Below are positions 52,201 to 61,306 of a stretch of 64,000 nucleotides of DNA, in pieces. The notes beneath the pieces are model-generated. The model was not told the origin of the DNA, did not search any database, and saw nothing but the letters and a program-made list of their open reading frames with translations. The stretch is from the NCBI GenBank assembly GCA_018806915.1, contig JAGKQI010000098.1, positions 868,001-932,000 on the forward strand, given 5' to 3'. The position numbers were made by a program, and so were the translations under genes. Every line of letters starts with the position of its first letter. Within the stretch, counting starts at the first letter, position 1. Origin of the DNA: Phytophthora colocasiae. Taxonomy: Eukaryota > Oomycota > Peronosporomycetes > Peronosporales > Peronosporaceae.

Positions 52201-54042
52201 ACGAAGGCAGTGGGAGCTGAAACACCCGAGCAGGGGTTAACGGAGGCAGTGGGAGCTGAATCAGCCACTCCGGGAACAACCCCAGCAGTGGGAGTTAAGA
52301 GTAAACGCCGACGAGAAAGGCTAGTGGAGGCAACGGAAAGCCGAGAACCACGCCTGCGTCGACAGGTTAAGAAACCTAAACGGTATCAGGACTATCAGTG
52401 CTTCCAAGCGATGTTAGATAAGAACATTACGCAAGAGATTGCGGAGCACAAAGTGCCTACACCCCGATCGCTCAAAGAAGCCTTAAGGGGCCCTCATAGA
52501 GAACACTGGAAAGCAGCTCTAGAGCTAGAGTACGACTCCTTGATTGAGAATGCAACATGGAAGCTCGTAGGACTGCCACCTGGGCGAAAGGCTTTGCCAT
52601 CTCATTGGGTACTAGTAGTAAAGTACAATGCCGACGGTAGTGTCGAGCGGTTCAAACCGCGCCTAGTAGCACAAGGTAACCACCAAGAGTTTGGGGTAGA
52701 CTGTGATGAGGTATATGCACCGGTGGCACGATTCGAGTCATTGCGCCTAGTGCTGGCAATTGGAACCATATTGGACTGTCATATCCATCAAATGGATGTC
52801 CATACGGCTTTTCTTAATGGCACACTGGAAGGAGAGCAAAAGATCTATATGAGGCAACCTCACGGATTTGTGAAGCGAGGCCACGAGAATCTGGTCTGTG
52901 AACTTCAAAAGAGCATCTATGGCTTGAAGCAAGCCCCTCGAATCTGGTATAGAGTACTTCATACATTTTTGACGGAGATGGGTTTTGCACGCTGCCACAA
53001 AGAGTTTTGCATCTACGTGCAAAAAGTGGGAGAAGAATGGCTAATAGTCGTGGTATATGTTGATGATCTGACGATCATGTCGCGAAGCATGCGACTTATC
53101 AACACGCTGAAAGCTGAATTGTCTAATAGGTTCAAAATGAAGGACCTGGGTGACATTCACTACATCCTGAAAATGGAGGTGCGACGCAATAGAGAACAGC
53201 GCGTGATGACGATCTCACAAAGCAAATACATTGCAGAACTTATCACCAAGTACAAAATGGTTGATAGTGCACCAGTGATGACACCACAAGTAGCTGGCTT
53301 AACACTAGAGCCAGAAACGGAAATGACAGCAGTGCAGATTGCTGCGCAGCCTTATGACTACAGAGGCATTGTTGGATCGCTCCAGTACTTAGTCCGTGGG
53401 ACTCGGCCTGATATCGCCAATGCGGTTAGAGAACTTAGCAAGTTTTTGTCTTGCTACAACCGCACACATTGGGATGCAGCTAGGCGAGTACTCAAATACT
53501 TGAAAGGGACGTCAACGTACGGTCTGTATCTCGATGGAAAAGCGAGAGATCTGACTTACGAAGTGTACACTGACGCGAGCTTCGCGTGTCAACCACAAGA
53601 ACGTAAATCCGTAACTGGATACGTGATCCAAATGGCCAATACGAGTGTATCATGGTGCAGTAGTAAACAAGGAGGCGTTTCGCTTTCGACTGCTGAAGCA
53701 GAACTTATCGCACTAAGCGAGGGAGCTAAGGAAAGTGAGTGGTTATGGCACTTGCTGAGAGAAATGGGATTTCCCCAAAACGTACCAGTGCAGGTATGGT
53801 GTGATAGTAATGCCGCCATCAGCATTGTAAAGAATCCTGGGAATCACAAAGCAAATAAGCACATAGAAATTAGATTTCTGTTTACTAGGGACCTTGTAGA
53901 ACACGGTCGCCTTAAATTTGCTTATTGTGCTACGCAGGAAATGACTGCTGATATTCTCACAAAAGCTCTGCCGACAAAGCAGTTCCTAAAACTAAGAGAA
54001 AAGCTAGGTGTTCGAGATCTGAACTTACCCCCTAGTACTTAG
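49264..54042 (+). CDS. Copia gag-pol polyprotein
   Basis: 1592 residues from ATG 49264. Gag occupies about 1-330 (WRLVEKQYSLSNAAGVVGLVD) with an unusual zinc-knuckle-like CHYC...HKLLDC, C-x2-C-x12-H-x4-C. The protease has WVLDSGCGHGLTS (Asp 494). Integrase: zinc finger from His 645 (WHVKLGHLNKDTV, CLTCAEM) and the D,D-35-E triad Asp 714, Asp 781, Glu 817 (HMDTNGPM, RSDGGTEF, ENGAAERD). Reverse transcriptase: RLVAQGNHQEFGVDCDEVYAP, MDVHTAFLNG, KSIYGLKQAPRIWY and YVDD at 1265-1268. RNase H: VYTDASFACQ (Asp 1437), LSTAEAELIAL, WCDSNAAI, ADILTKALP. No stop or frameshift. The protein would be cut by its own protease inside the particle. Confidence 0.96.
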   Translation: MSKPEMDKSSVASLRFNGKPLHFAAWKSKLIIHLKALSEQRALEELQHKRAKPLSRYEDLLKSQPTLPPRPPAEDTEATWQHDLHDTLLCTQSSYIKRLLCETLPSDFKGIATKRMDEPVHVIWRLVEKQYSLSNAAGVVGLVDQFMKIVNSDFKSVGQLFQDLNGVRSQVNVNSREALHTHMLSSQLMLVMVLGALPRHMWGSSVEFTAEAFTLENVSEKLTNIFGNQSKASILELGNGKAVNHVAAVPTKQNGSVLGKRKAQSAPANDRHYNQGIMKCHYCAGNFNGMNNTGPHKLLDCPKRAFDRAAGVHRRNIWSKPSRLKGKAGQVVKAKAAKAEAAAKAQAVKDKAKTRREISLEECQAELAVDACDAVDLKLPATPTGYASPPPCFVELPLTPGKGTSPYSDDDEPMDSVVNAVEVDRANTRKATDKQSDGDVEMKETQEEVSNLAIAVTTKNFAGMMSELEEKVRTLYPFLLTEDSFLTTDSWVLDSGCGHGLTSEMARFVSKRPNTQYMFTFAQGSKHSNTHIGTIKLYLRGPKGIKPFLIDNIAMVPHATSNILSEFWLRRSGYQILGSLCGKFKFVLYDNELVFVAKAINGAYYLQNKTLIERQDFCNAVKSKPCKPLSNLEIGRYERILQEWHVKLGHLNKDTVIEMLSKKLVGGIPMLSATGLRKVPFFCLTCAEMKKRRMSYRNMKGSRDEQPISTIHMDTNGPMKTMGVYGSSGRIKYFLSIIDDNTSWRWTFVLRDKKEVYEKVEELLLQLEREGKFTIRRIRSDGGTEFVNAAFKNFCKGKGIVFQKSNTYSPEENGAAERDHQSKLDRVRCALKDADMAHRWWPEALMYMTYVQNRTPMKRLGYKTPYEMVYEKPPNVKELPVWGSVCFAHVPTALRKDKKLSARAVKCRLLGVSEETKGFWLWDIYNNKYILSRDVLFDTTNVATMVKRAFGQADQTLTSEFAARELPAAEEVEATVNENTKAVGAETPEQGLTEAVGAESATPGTTPAVGVKSKRRRERLVEATESREPRLRRQVKKPKRYQDYQCFQAMLDKNITQEIAEHKVPTPRSLKEALRGPHREHWKAALELEYDSLIENATWKLVGLPPGRKALPSHWVLVVKYNADGSVERFKPRLVAQGNHQEFGVDCDEVYAPVARFESLRLVLAIGTILDCHIHQMDVHTAFLNGTLEGEQKIYMRQPHGFVKRGHENLVCELQKSIYGLKQAPRIWYRVLHTFLTEMGFARCHKEFCIYVQKVGEEWLIVVVYVDDLTIMSRSMRLINTLKAELSNRFKMKDLGDIHYILKMEVRRNREQRVMTISQSKYIAELITKYKMVDSAPVMTPQVAGLTLEPETEMTAVQIAAQPYDYRGIVGSLQYLVRGTRPDIANAVRELSKFLSCYNRTHWDAARRVLKYLKGTSTYGLYLDGKARDLTYEVYTDASFACQPQERKSVTGYVIQMANTSVSWCSSKQGGVSLSTAEAELIALSEGAKESEWLWHLLREMGFPQNVPVQVWCDSNAAISIVKNPGNHKANKHIEIRFLFTRDLVEHGRLKFAYCATQEMTADILTKALPTKQFLKLREKLGVRDLNLPPST

Positions 54043-54048
54043 TGGGAG

Positions 54049-54437
54049 TGTTGAGTGGCAAGGGCGCGCAGTGCGCGCCTCTCGCAAAAAGGCAGACAGG
54101 GAGTCCTGTCGGCCAAGAGTTAAAAATAAACAACTGAATAAAACACCTCTCTAAGTTGTATTAATTCTGATTAGCAAGTACGAGAGGAAGTTCAGAATAT
54201 CCAGATCACAGCTGTGATCTGGATAGTACAGGCAGAGAGCTGCCTGCCATCCATAGTGCGATGACGATACGAGGCGAGGAGTGCAGCCGTCGAGGACGAA
54301 GTCCGAAGACGAGCTCACTTCCTCTTTTGCCTCAGACCCCGAGCACGAGTCTGCAGTATAGGCTTTATAAAGAGGATAGAGAATTAAAGAAAATAAACTG
54401 TTGTGAGCTTTCCTCAGTTGTACTGTTCATTTTAACA
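54049..54437 (+). repeat. 3' LTR of Copia
   Basis: 389 bp, no difference from 48867-49255 seen. A short purine run GTGGGAG (54042-54048) precedes it as polypurine tract. Confidence 0.95.
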
Positions 54438-54890
54438 CATCCCCAGTCCTGAGTCCTCTGTCGTCTTCGAAGTGAACGCGTCGTCGCTTACGTCGTTCCT
54501 GTTCATCGCTCTTCGCTGGGATATTCTCTACTGTGCCGATCGCTCTTTCCGTGCCGTCAGCTTCCAGGTTCCCATTCTGCTCCTTCGTAACGGTGTTATC
54601 GGCGCCGTTTGATGCCGCACCGCCAGTTCCTTCATCCTTACTGTCCGTCTCGGTCGCAAACACCACTGATCTTCTCGTGGGCGTCTTCGGCCGGTTCCTT
54701 CGTCTCCTTCTTCGTCTCTTCCGCCCAACTGTCGGAGTCTCGTCCTCCAGCTGCCGTTTTCCAGACGCCACCACCGAATCCTGCTGTACCGTGCCTTCCG
54801 TCTTCTGTTCTGATACCAGCCACCCTCGTCTTGGTTCGTCCGTGCCTCTCGCTCCCCGTTCTTGTCGTGCGTGATGTTGGGCCGGGGCCC
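54438..54890 (-). CDS. Gypsy-D pol, N-terminal part
   Basis: The minus-strand frame joins pol at 48866 across the Copia element. It is open from at least the gag stop (54891) and is -1 relative to gag, so Gag-Pol is probably made by -1 frameshifting. The sequence is Arg/Lys-rich and disordered (VGRKRRRRRRRNRPK), then Gly/Thr/Asn-rich, then acidic before the protease. No domain is recognisable. Confidence 0.75.
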
Positions 54891-56753
54891 CTACATCCGC
54901 CCGTCGTTTCCCGAGTTGCTGTTCGCATCCTGGTTTCCACCCTCACTGTTCTGAGTCACTACCGGGCTGCTCTCTTCCATGTCTTGCTTCTTGAGCTCGC
55001 AAGCGTGGGCATGATGACCGAACCCGTGGCAGTAGAAGCACATGTCATCAGACCTGGAGGCCCCAGTCCTGGTTGCCTGCTGTTGCTGCGTCCTTCTTTC
55101 CATATATCGCCGGTGATTGCGTACACGGTCTTCTCTCGTCCTTAAGGGCTCATCATTCCGGTATTGTCGTCCTCCCGACCATCGCTGCTGCTGCTGTTGC
55201 TGTGCCGGTTGTTGTTCAGCCCCGTGGCTTTCCATCTTCAACGTCTTACCCGTACGAGCGTGCTGCTTGTTCCCACCATCTGAACGTTGGTGCTGAGGAG
55301 TCTGTTGGCGAGTCGACGCCTGCTTCGTCGCTGCCGTATTAGCTGCTGTACCCGTTGCTGTCGTCGCAGTCGCTTCTGGAACTAGCCGATATCCAGCAGG
55401 AATCACCATGTTCCACTGACTGCCTGCTTGAAGTGTAGCACCTCCAGCTGGGAGCACTAACCTTCCTTCAACGTCGTACCTCGGAGGAGGGCCACTTGCC
55501 AAACCCACATCATCGTAGCCAGACACGACAGATCCCAAGTTTCCACCGCCCGAGAACTGCTGTGGTCTGAGTAATTCGGGAGTCGACATCGCTGGAGTAG
55601 CGTTGCTCGTCGTTGCTCGCTCGTCGTGCGCGCGTATGGCCGTCGCCAAGTCCACCCCGTAGCCTTCACCGTATTCGCCAACCTGGTCCACGGCTGAGTT
55701 CACTGCTTCGTTGAGTGTCGCTGGGCGATGCCCACGTACAAGGGTCGCACACCACGCGTTGCTCATGCCAGACAGGAACGAATCCACCAACCATTCTTCG
55801 TCGACAGGGTTACTTGACGCGATTTCTCGAAGCTTCTGTGCGTACTCAACCAAGGATTCACCTCGCTGTTGTCGTCGCTGACGGAGCCTCGCAACCACCT
55901 CCGGGTTCGAACGTTTGACCATATACCGGTCCCTCATCATCTTACTTAGATGGCCGAATGTCTGGTCTTCTCGCCGGCTAAACGCGTCCTCCACAGTGTC
56001 GTACCACATGAGCGCCTCACCCTCAAGACTTGCAACCATCTCGATGAAGACCTCATGCTCCCGCCAGTCTGTTCTCAGGATCGCTGTCTGACGCCGAAGC
56101 TCATTCTTAACTGCTTTCAACCACGCTTTCACAGTGACTTTCGGTTCTCCTAGTCCCTTGAACTTTGGTAGTCTCAACTTCTTCTCTCGACTTGGTGGAG
56201 CCTGGTAAACCCACGTCGGTGCTGGTGGAACTGCAAACACCTGTGGAGGAGCTTGTGCAGGGGGTGTCGGTGGCACTGGTGGTACCGCCGCTGCTAGTCC
56301 TTCGGGAACACCCACTCCTGCTCCGTCGTCTCCCATAGGCACTGGTGCTGCTTGTCCCAGTCCACCGTCGCCCCCGTCGTCGTTACCTTGACCTCCGTCG
56401 TCGTTACCACCGCCGTTACCATTGCCTCCAGGGTTGTCTGCTATCCCGGGTGCCGGTACGACTGGTGCTACTAGTGCTTGTTGTCCTCCTCCCGATCCCG
56501 GTATGTTGACCATCGGGGCGACGCCACTGTTTCCGCCGCTAACTCGAGGAGTATGACCCGCCGTTGCCCGTACGTTTGCTGCCTCCGGCATTATATTACC
56601 AACAGTGCTGTGCAATGCTTGCGGAACTTGTTTCCCCCCTCCTTGGGCTATTCCTGGGCTCGCCGATACGTGTGCCGCCTCAGCTACCGCGTCATGAAAC
56701 GAAGCACGCCGCTCAGCCCGTTCATCTCTCGCAGCACTAGCCGATCGAACCAT
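54891..56753 (-). CDS. Gypsy-D gag
   Basis: 620 residues from ATG 56753. Residues 1-180 are Gly/Ala/Pro-rich and disordered (NGNGGGNDDGGQG). A retrotransposon Gag domain spans about 195-370: LRLPKFKGLGEPKVTVKAWL, LEGEALMWYDTVED, MMRDRYMVKRSNPEVVARLR, GESLVEYAQKLREIA, FLSGMSNAWC. A Gln-rich stretch follows (QQPAQQQQQQR), and a zinc knuckle CFYCHGFGHHAHAC at 572-585 (C-x2-C-x4-H-x4-C). The ORF is complete and ends at TAG 54891. It would package the element RNA. Confidence 0.92.
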   Translation of the reverse strand: MVRSASAARDERAERRASFHDAVAEAAHVSASPGIAQGGGKQVPQALHSTVGNIMPEAANVRATAGHTPRVSGGNSGVAPMVNIPGSGGGQQALVAPVVPAPGIADNPGGNGNGGGNDDGGQGNDDGGDGGLGQAAPVPMGDDGAGVGVPEGLAAAVPPVPPTPPAQAPPQVFAVPPAPTWVYQAPPSREKKLRLPKFKGLGEPKVTVKAWLKAVKNELRRQTAILRTDWREHEVFIEMVASLEGEALMWYDTVEDAFSRREDQTFGHLSKMMRDRYMVKRSNPEVVARLRQRRQQRGESLVEYAQKLREIASSNPVDEEWLVDSFLSGMSNAWCATLVRGHRPATLNEAVNSAVDQVGEYGEGYGVDLATAIRAHDERATTSNATPAMSTPELLRPQQFSGGGNLGSVVSGYDDVGLASGPPPRYDVEGRLVLPAGGATLQAGSQWNMVIPAGYRLVPEATATTATGTAANTAATKQASTRQQTPQHQRSDGGNKQHARTGKTLKMESHGAEQQPAQQQQQQRWSGGRQYRNDEPLRTREDRVRNHRRYMERRTQQQQATRTGASRSDDMCFYCHGFGHHAHACELKKQDMEESSPVVTQNSEGGNQDANSNSGNDGRM

Positions 56754-57144
56754 ACTTTCCGTTAACTTCCAGTATCCGTGTCTTCCTGTAATGCAAAATC
56801 CAATCTCATGTTCAGTATCTGTATCTTACTAACCCCTCAGTAACAGTATCTGTGGCTCATGCTGTGCGGAATCTCTGTAGGTGGCCTTCCTGCCCTGAGT
56901 CTGTAGTAGGCCCGTATTGCCTAACGTCTGTGCTTCCGTGCTTCCGTACGCGGTAGGCCCGTATTGCCTAGCGCCTATGCTTACTTACTTCCGTACACCT
57001 ACGGGATAGGCCAGTACACCTAGTGCCAGTATTGCACCACTCCCAGTACAGAGTGTCCTGCCATGGTCCTTGCCCACTGTGACTAGGCTCGCAAAGTCCA
57101 CCTTATTGCAAACTTGCCCAGAAAGCCACTGTAATGACCACCAT
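56754..57144 (-). other. Gypsy-D leader with primer-binding site
   Basis: No ORF. On the minus strand TGGTGGTCATTACAG (57144-57130) directly follows the 5' LTR and serves as primer-binding site. The leader contains imperfect repeats around the word GTAGGCCCGTATTGCCTA (about 56905 and 56950). Confidence 0.7.
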
Positions 57145-58134
57145 GTCGGCTACTTCTCTTCAACGCCGCTGTAATCCAACTAGAGGGAGCGTGTGGGTCA
57201 CACGAGCAGGAGCTAGAAGTAGTCTGTCACCAGTGAAACCAGGTGGACCAACCGGTTGCTGAAATCCAGCAGATACAGCTTAGGGAGGGGACATTAGCAG
57301 CAACTACCAACCTCGGGTAGGTTGACAGTCTGTCCTCACGCTTGCCCGAACATGTAACATGCAAATATACGTAAACTGAGACTCTCATGAGACGTCTTCA
57401 CCTTCCACGTTCCAGACTCAGTTCATACGGCCAAGACGCCATCAGTAGGCACCGTAGCCACTCGGTCGCTAACCGAGATCCCAGCCCTCTACACAGACTC
57501 CTTCATGATCGCCACCTCAGAACCCTGTGCCTCACCTCACTAATGACTCGATACGCCTCCGCCGACCAGTACGTCGCAGAACGAAGCCACGTACGAAACC
57601 TCTGAATGCTATTGGGTGAAGCCGACCCCTTGGTCGCAGTACTCCACGCGTCGTGTTTAGCTGCTTAACTCTTCTAAACCGAGCAGAATCGCAAATGGGA
57701 GGTGTGGCGGCTGACCGCGCACCCAGAGCTCCCCTAGCTACCGTCGCCCTTCTAGACTACACCTAAACTAACTATACTGGTCGCCACCGTCAGGATCTTC
57801 CTTCGGCGACGCTCTGCAAGCTTTCTCCGCCGTTCACTGTCTTCTATCTGCGTCGTTCGCCTTGGTCGTATACTTATCTCCGTCGTAACTGCTCCGTGTC
57901 ATCCCTCCTGTAGCGATCTTCTCATGTAGCCGTCGTCCTGCAACTTCAACGTCTCCGCCAATGTCTTGTGTCTGTAGTCCTGCTTGTCACCGTCCCGTAC
58001 TCCGTTGATCCCGATTGACTTGTCGTCCACTTTCAACTGTCTTCGTCGTCACCAGTGAGATCAATTGTCACTGCGACGCGGGATTCTTCTGACTTTACTT
58101 GTGTTTCAGGTGCGTGGAGCACTACCTGTCCACA
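57145..58134 (-). repeat. 5' LTR of Gypsy-D
   Basis: 990 bp; see the 3' LTR at 42268-43254. Confidence 0.92.
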
Positions 58135-58345
58135 ATTCGATGGCCTTGAGCACTATCTTCAGTGCTCTAGATCTGCGTGATGGATTCTATCAAATCCTCA
58201 TGCGTGAGAGGGACATCCCTCTCACAGCGGTAAGCACTCCATGCGGTATGCTTTGGGAGTGGCTCGTCATGCCACAGGGGCTTAAGAACGCCCCTGCGAC
58301 GTTCAATAGATGCGTGACACATCTATTGCGCTCGGCGCGCACCGA
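58135..58345 (+). pseudogene. Gypsy-B RT, middle part
   Basis: This continues the frame broken by Gypsy-[45 protein letters not shown]. The frame is lost within about 15 bases before the catalytic YFDD, probably by a small deletion, since Gypsy-A has about seven more residues at this place (LFRPLRAFAHT before YFDA). An active copy would need that stretch. Confidence 0.82.
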
Positions 58346-61203
58346 GCTACTTCGACGACGTGTTCGTCCACAGCCGGGCTGTGAACGGGAAGACGGACAT
58401 TGAGATGCACAAGGTGCATCTCCGGAAGCTGCTAGAGCTTATGAGGAAACATAAGCTCTATGTGAACCTGAAGAGGTGTATCTTCGGGGCGAGCGAGATA
58501 CCCGTGCTGGGGTGTCTCGTGGGGAAAGACGGCGTGCGCCCTGACCCAGAGAAGGTCAGAGTGATCAATGAATGGCCCACGCCATCCAATGTGAAGGAAC
58601 TGAGGCAGTTCCTTGGGCTTGCCACGTACTTGTGCAAGTACGTGGAGAACTATGCGGGCAAGATTCGCCCGTTGTCACAGCTTCTTAAGAAAGAAGCTGA
58701 GTGGATTTGGACGACCGAGTGCGAGGATGCATTCGGTGCAGTCAAGCAGGGCTTGACTGAAGCGCTGATCTTGGCCGTGGCGGACCAAGATCGTCCATTC
58801 CACGTAGTGTGCGATGCATCCGACTTTGCAATCGGATGTGCATTGATGCAACACGATCACGAAGGGCGTGATCGTGTAGTCTACTATCAATCGCGTCAGC
58901 TGAAGCCAGCTGAGCGTAACTATCCCGTACATGACAAGGAGCTCCTTGCCATGAAGTATGCACTCGCAAAGTTCCGAGTGTATCTACTTGGGAGTAGACC
59001 GTTCGTGGTCTATACAGACCACGCATCATTGCGTACGGCGGTTAAGTCGCCGCACATCTCGCAACGTATGGCGAGATGGTTGTCCTTCTTCGCGGAGTAC
59101 AACTTCCGGGTGGAGTACAAACCCGGAAGACTCAATGTAGTGGCCGACGCGTTATCGCGTCAACCTGACTATGCGGAGACGGTCGACGCCAACGCTGTTG
59201 GCGTCGTGAGGACAAGTGTGCCGTCGTCAACGTTGATTGACGACGTGAAGAACGCGTATGCAAGGGATGCAGACGCGAAGGGGCTGTTGGAGTTCCTCGC
59301 AGCACCTTCCGACGTGGCACGTCGGAAGCTAACCCCTCATCTTCGAGCTCGTGTACACCGCTATCGTGTACACGAAGGCCTACTGTTGTACAGTGCAGTA
59401 GACGACAATGCGGATCGCATTGTCGTTCCGAATGATCATGACCTCCGGTTGAGGATCATGTTCGAGTATCACGATGCCCCCACGGCAGGGCATCCGGGTC
59501 GTGAGAAGACATACGCTCTTCTCACGCGTGACTTCTACTGGCACCACCAGTACAAGTGGGTGCGCAAGTACGTACGTGCTTGCGAGATTTGTCAACGCGT
59601 GAAGCCTGCGCAGTTCTCGCAGGCTCCTCTTCAATCACTACCGACTCCGTCGGAGTGTTGGCAGTCCATGTCCATGGACTTTGTCTTCGGTCTTCCGCCT
59701 GACAGCAAGCGGAGGACGGGCATCGTTGTCTTTGTGGACCGATTCAGCAAGATGGTTCATCTTGCTGCCGTACCGGCTACTGTTACAGCCGCGCAGGCTG
59801 CGCGACTGTTTGTTGACATGGTGTTCAAACACCATGGCATGCCGCTCGACATTGTGTCGAACCGTGATCCACGCTTCACAGCGCGGTTCTGGCAAGAAGT
59901 GTTTACACTTCTTGGCTCACAATTATCAATGTCGACTGCGGATCATCCGCAGACGGACAGACAGACCGAACGTGTCAACCGTGTACTGGGTGACACGTTG
60001 AAGAGCTACGCTCACTCGTTCCCGCATTGGAGCGAGTGCTTGTCGATGGCAGAGTTTGCAATCAACAACTCGGTGCATGCCTCGACAGGGCATACACCGT
60101 TCTACGTGAACGCCATGAGGCATCCACGATTGCCGAGCATGCTCGGCGGGGTAGCTTCCTCCTTAAGTGGGGGAGGATCTACGGTTGCGTCCGAACAACC
60201 GCAGAATGCAACTGATAGCAGCACACTATCAGCTGCGGTGACGCGTGCGACGTCTCGTTCGAGCAGGAACGAGCGCGCGATGTCTGTGCCGGGCACAGAC
60301 ATGAGAGATGATAGCGAGCAGGCAGGGCCTGCTGCTGACAAGGGCGACAAGCTGAAAGGATTCAGCTCGGGTGCGCTAGACTTTGTCCAGCGAAGACAAG
60401 CCGTCATACGGTTTGTCCAGGATGCTATCGCAGCTTCTGTCGATCGACAGAAGCTGAACGCTGATAATGTTGGTAGGGGCAACATAAATGAATTCCAAAA
60501 GGGTTCATTAGTTTTGTTAGCTACACAAAAGCTACCTAGACATGCAGTGTCTGACTTTGGAGCAAGCAAGCTTGCTCCAAGATTCATTGGGCCGTTCAAA
60601 GTACTTGAACGGCATGGTAACGCGTACCGGCTGGACATACCGTCCAGCATGAGGCTCCACCCGACCTTCTACGTCGGGCGGTTGAAGCCGTACGTGCAGA
60701 ACGGACTACCTAAGGTTGGTAGTCCGACTGAGGAGTGCGAGAGGCCTGGAAGGCCTTCTCGAGACCGTCGACACGGTCGATCAACCGGCTCACTCTCGTC
60801 CCAAGACCGGACGAGAGGTTCGAGGCAGTCTGAGCTGCCTCGCAGACCTCAGCACGGAGGACACGAACCTCCTGCTTCAGAGCAGCTATCTCAGCGCTCT
60901 GTGTCTGCTCCAGCGCAGCAACTCGATCGTGCAGGGCACGATCGTCATGGTCATAGCGTTGACCATGCGGAGGGAGTGTTCCCACCCCCTCCGCCGCCGT
61001 TGCGCGACGCGCGTGGAGCGATCCGCTGGATTGTGGAGCGGATCGTGGCTCATAAGAGAACGAACTCTCAAGGGGTTCGTTTTCGTATTCGTTGGAGAGG
61101 ATTTCCTCCCCATCGAGATACATGGGAGCCGCGGAACGTCCTGATGGAGGACGTTCCGGAAATGGTGAGGGCGTACGAAGCCCACCATAACTTGCAGGGG
61201 TAA
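58346..61203 (+). CDS. Gypsy-B pol, main part
   Basis: After the frameshift the frame opens with [11 protein letters not shown], the reverse transcriptase active site, and stays open for about 950 codons. It has [20 protein letters not shown], RNase H ([35 protein letters not shown]), integrase zinc finger ([21 protein letters not shown]) and catalytic core ([30 protein letters not shown]), the C-terminal barrel ([23 protein letters not shown]) and a chromodomain ([33 protein letters not shown]). All catalytic residues are present. The last 170 codons are also covered by an antisense ORF. Hairpins are dense throughout. Confidence 0.92.
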
Positions 61204-61234
61204 ACCCTGCACGAGGAGTGCTGCGGTCAGCCAC
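60710..61234 (-). CDS. Gypsy-B antisense ORF 2 (coiled coil, unknown)
   Basis: 174 residues from ATG 61234, opposite the chromodomain and the linker before it. Residues 1-75 are Pro/Ser/Gly-rich and disordered; residues 85-165 form a likely coiled coil ([53 protein letters not shown]). The Gypsy-A ORF at 7412-6684 has the same position and layout. Sense and antisense frames are both intact here, so the DNA seems constrained on both strands. The function is unknown; the coiled coil suggests self-association or binding to a partner. Confidence 0.65.
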   Translation of the reverse strand: MADRSTPRAGFTPASYGGLRTPSPFPERPPSGRSAAPMYLDGEEILSNEYENEPLESSFSYEPRSAPQSSGSLHARRATAAEGVGTLPPHGQRYDHDDRALHDRVAALEQTQSAEIAALKQEVRVLRAEVCEAAQTASNLSSGLGTRVSRLIDRVDGLEKAFQASRTPQSDYQP

Positions 61235-61306
61235 AGCACTCGGAGCTCCGCGTGGCTCGAGACGACCACGAAGCTCCTTGATGTGATCGGGTACACGGAC
61301 AACCGT

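Larger units (their letters stand above)
48867..54437 (+). mobile_element. intact Copia retrotransposon, inserted in Gypsy-D pol
   Basis: Two 389-bp LTRs (TGTTGAG to TTTTAACA) show no difference by eye. CATCC flanks both sides (48862-48866 and 54438-54442). A single 1592-codon ORF has every Copia domain in the order gag, protease, integrase, reverse transcriptase, RNase H. These features indicate the youngest insertion of the window and a possibly competent element. Removal of the element and one CATCC restores the Gypsy-D frame (GLRTGD then GEATLQ). Confidence 0.95.
42268..58134 (-). mobile_element. Gypsy-D retrotransposon, inserted in Gypsy-B
   Basis: It lies on the minus strand: 5' LTR 57145-58134, primer-binding site, gag, pol, polypurine tract, 3' LTR 42268-43254. 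LTRs begin TGTGGACAGG and end CCGACA in the element's direction and differ by about seven substitutions in 990 bp. ATTC flanks both sides (42264-42267 and 58135-58138). Gag and pol are open from end to end once the Copia element at 48867-54437 is left out, so it was probably complete when Copia entered. It lacks the dense hairpins of Gypsy-B. No clear chromodomain was recognised. Confidence 0.92.

Noticed and set aside
54609..55145. 178-codon plus-strand ORF opposite Gypsy-D gag
   Set aside because: It crosses the gag-pol junction on the other strand and has no domain.
60102..60650. 182-codon minus-strand ORF in Gypsy-B
   Set aside because: It is opposite well-kept integrase C-terminal codons and has no equivalent in Gypsy-A, unlike the antisense ORF next to it.
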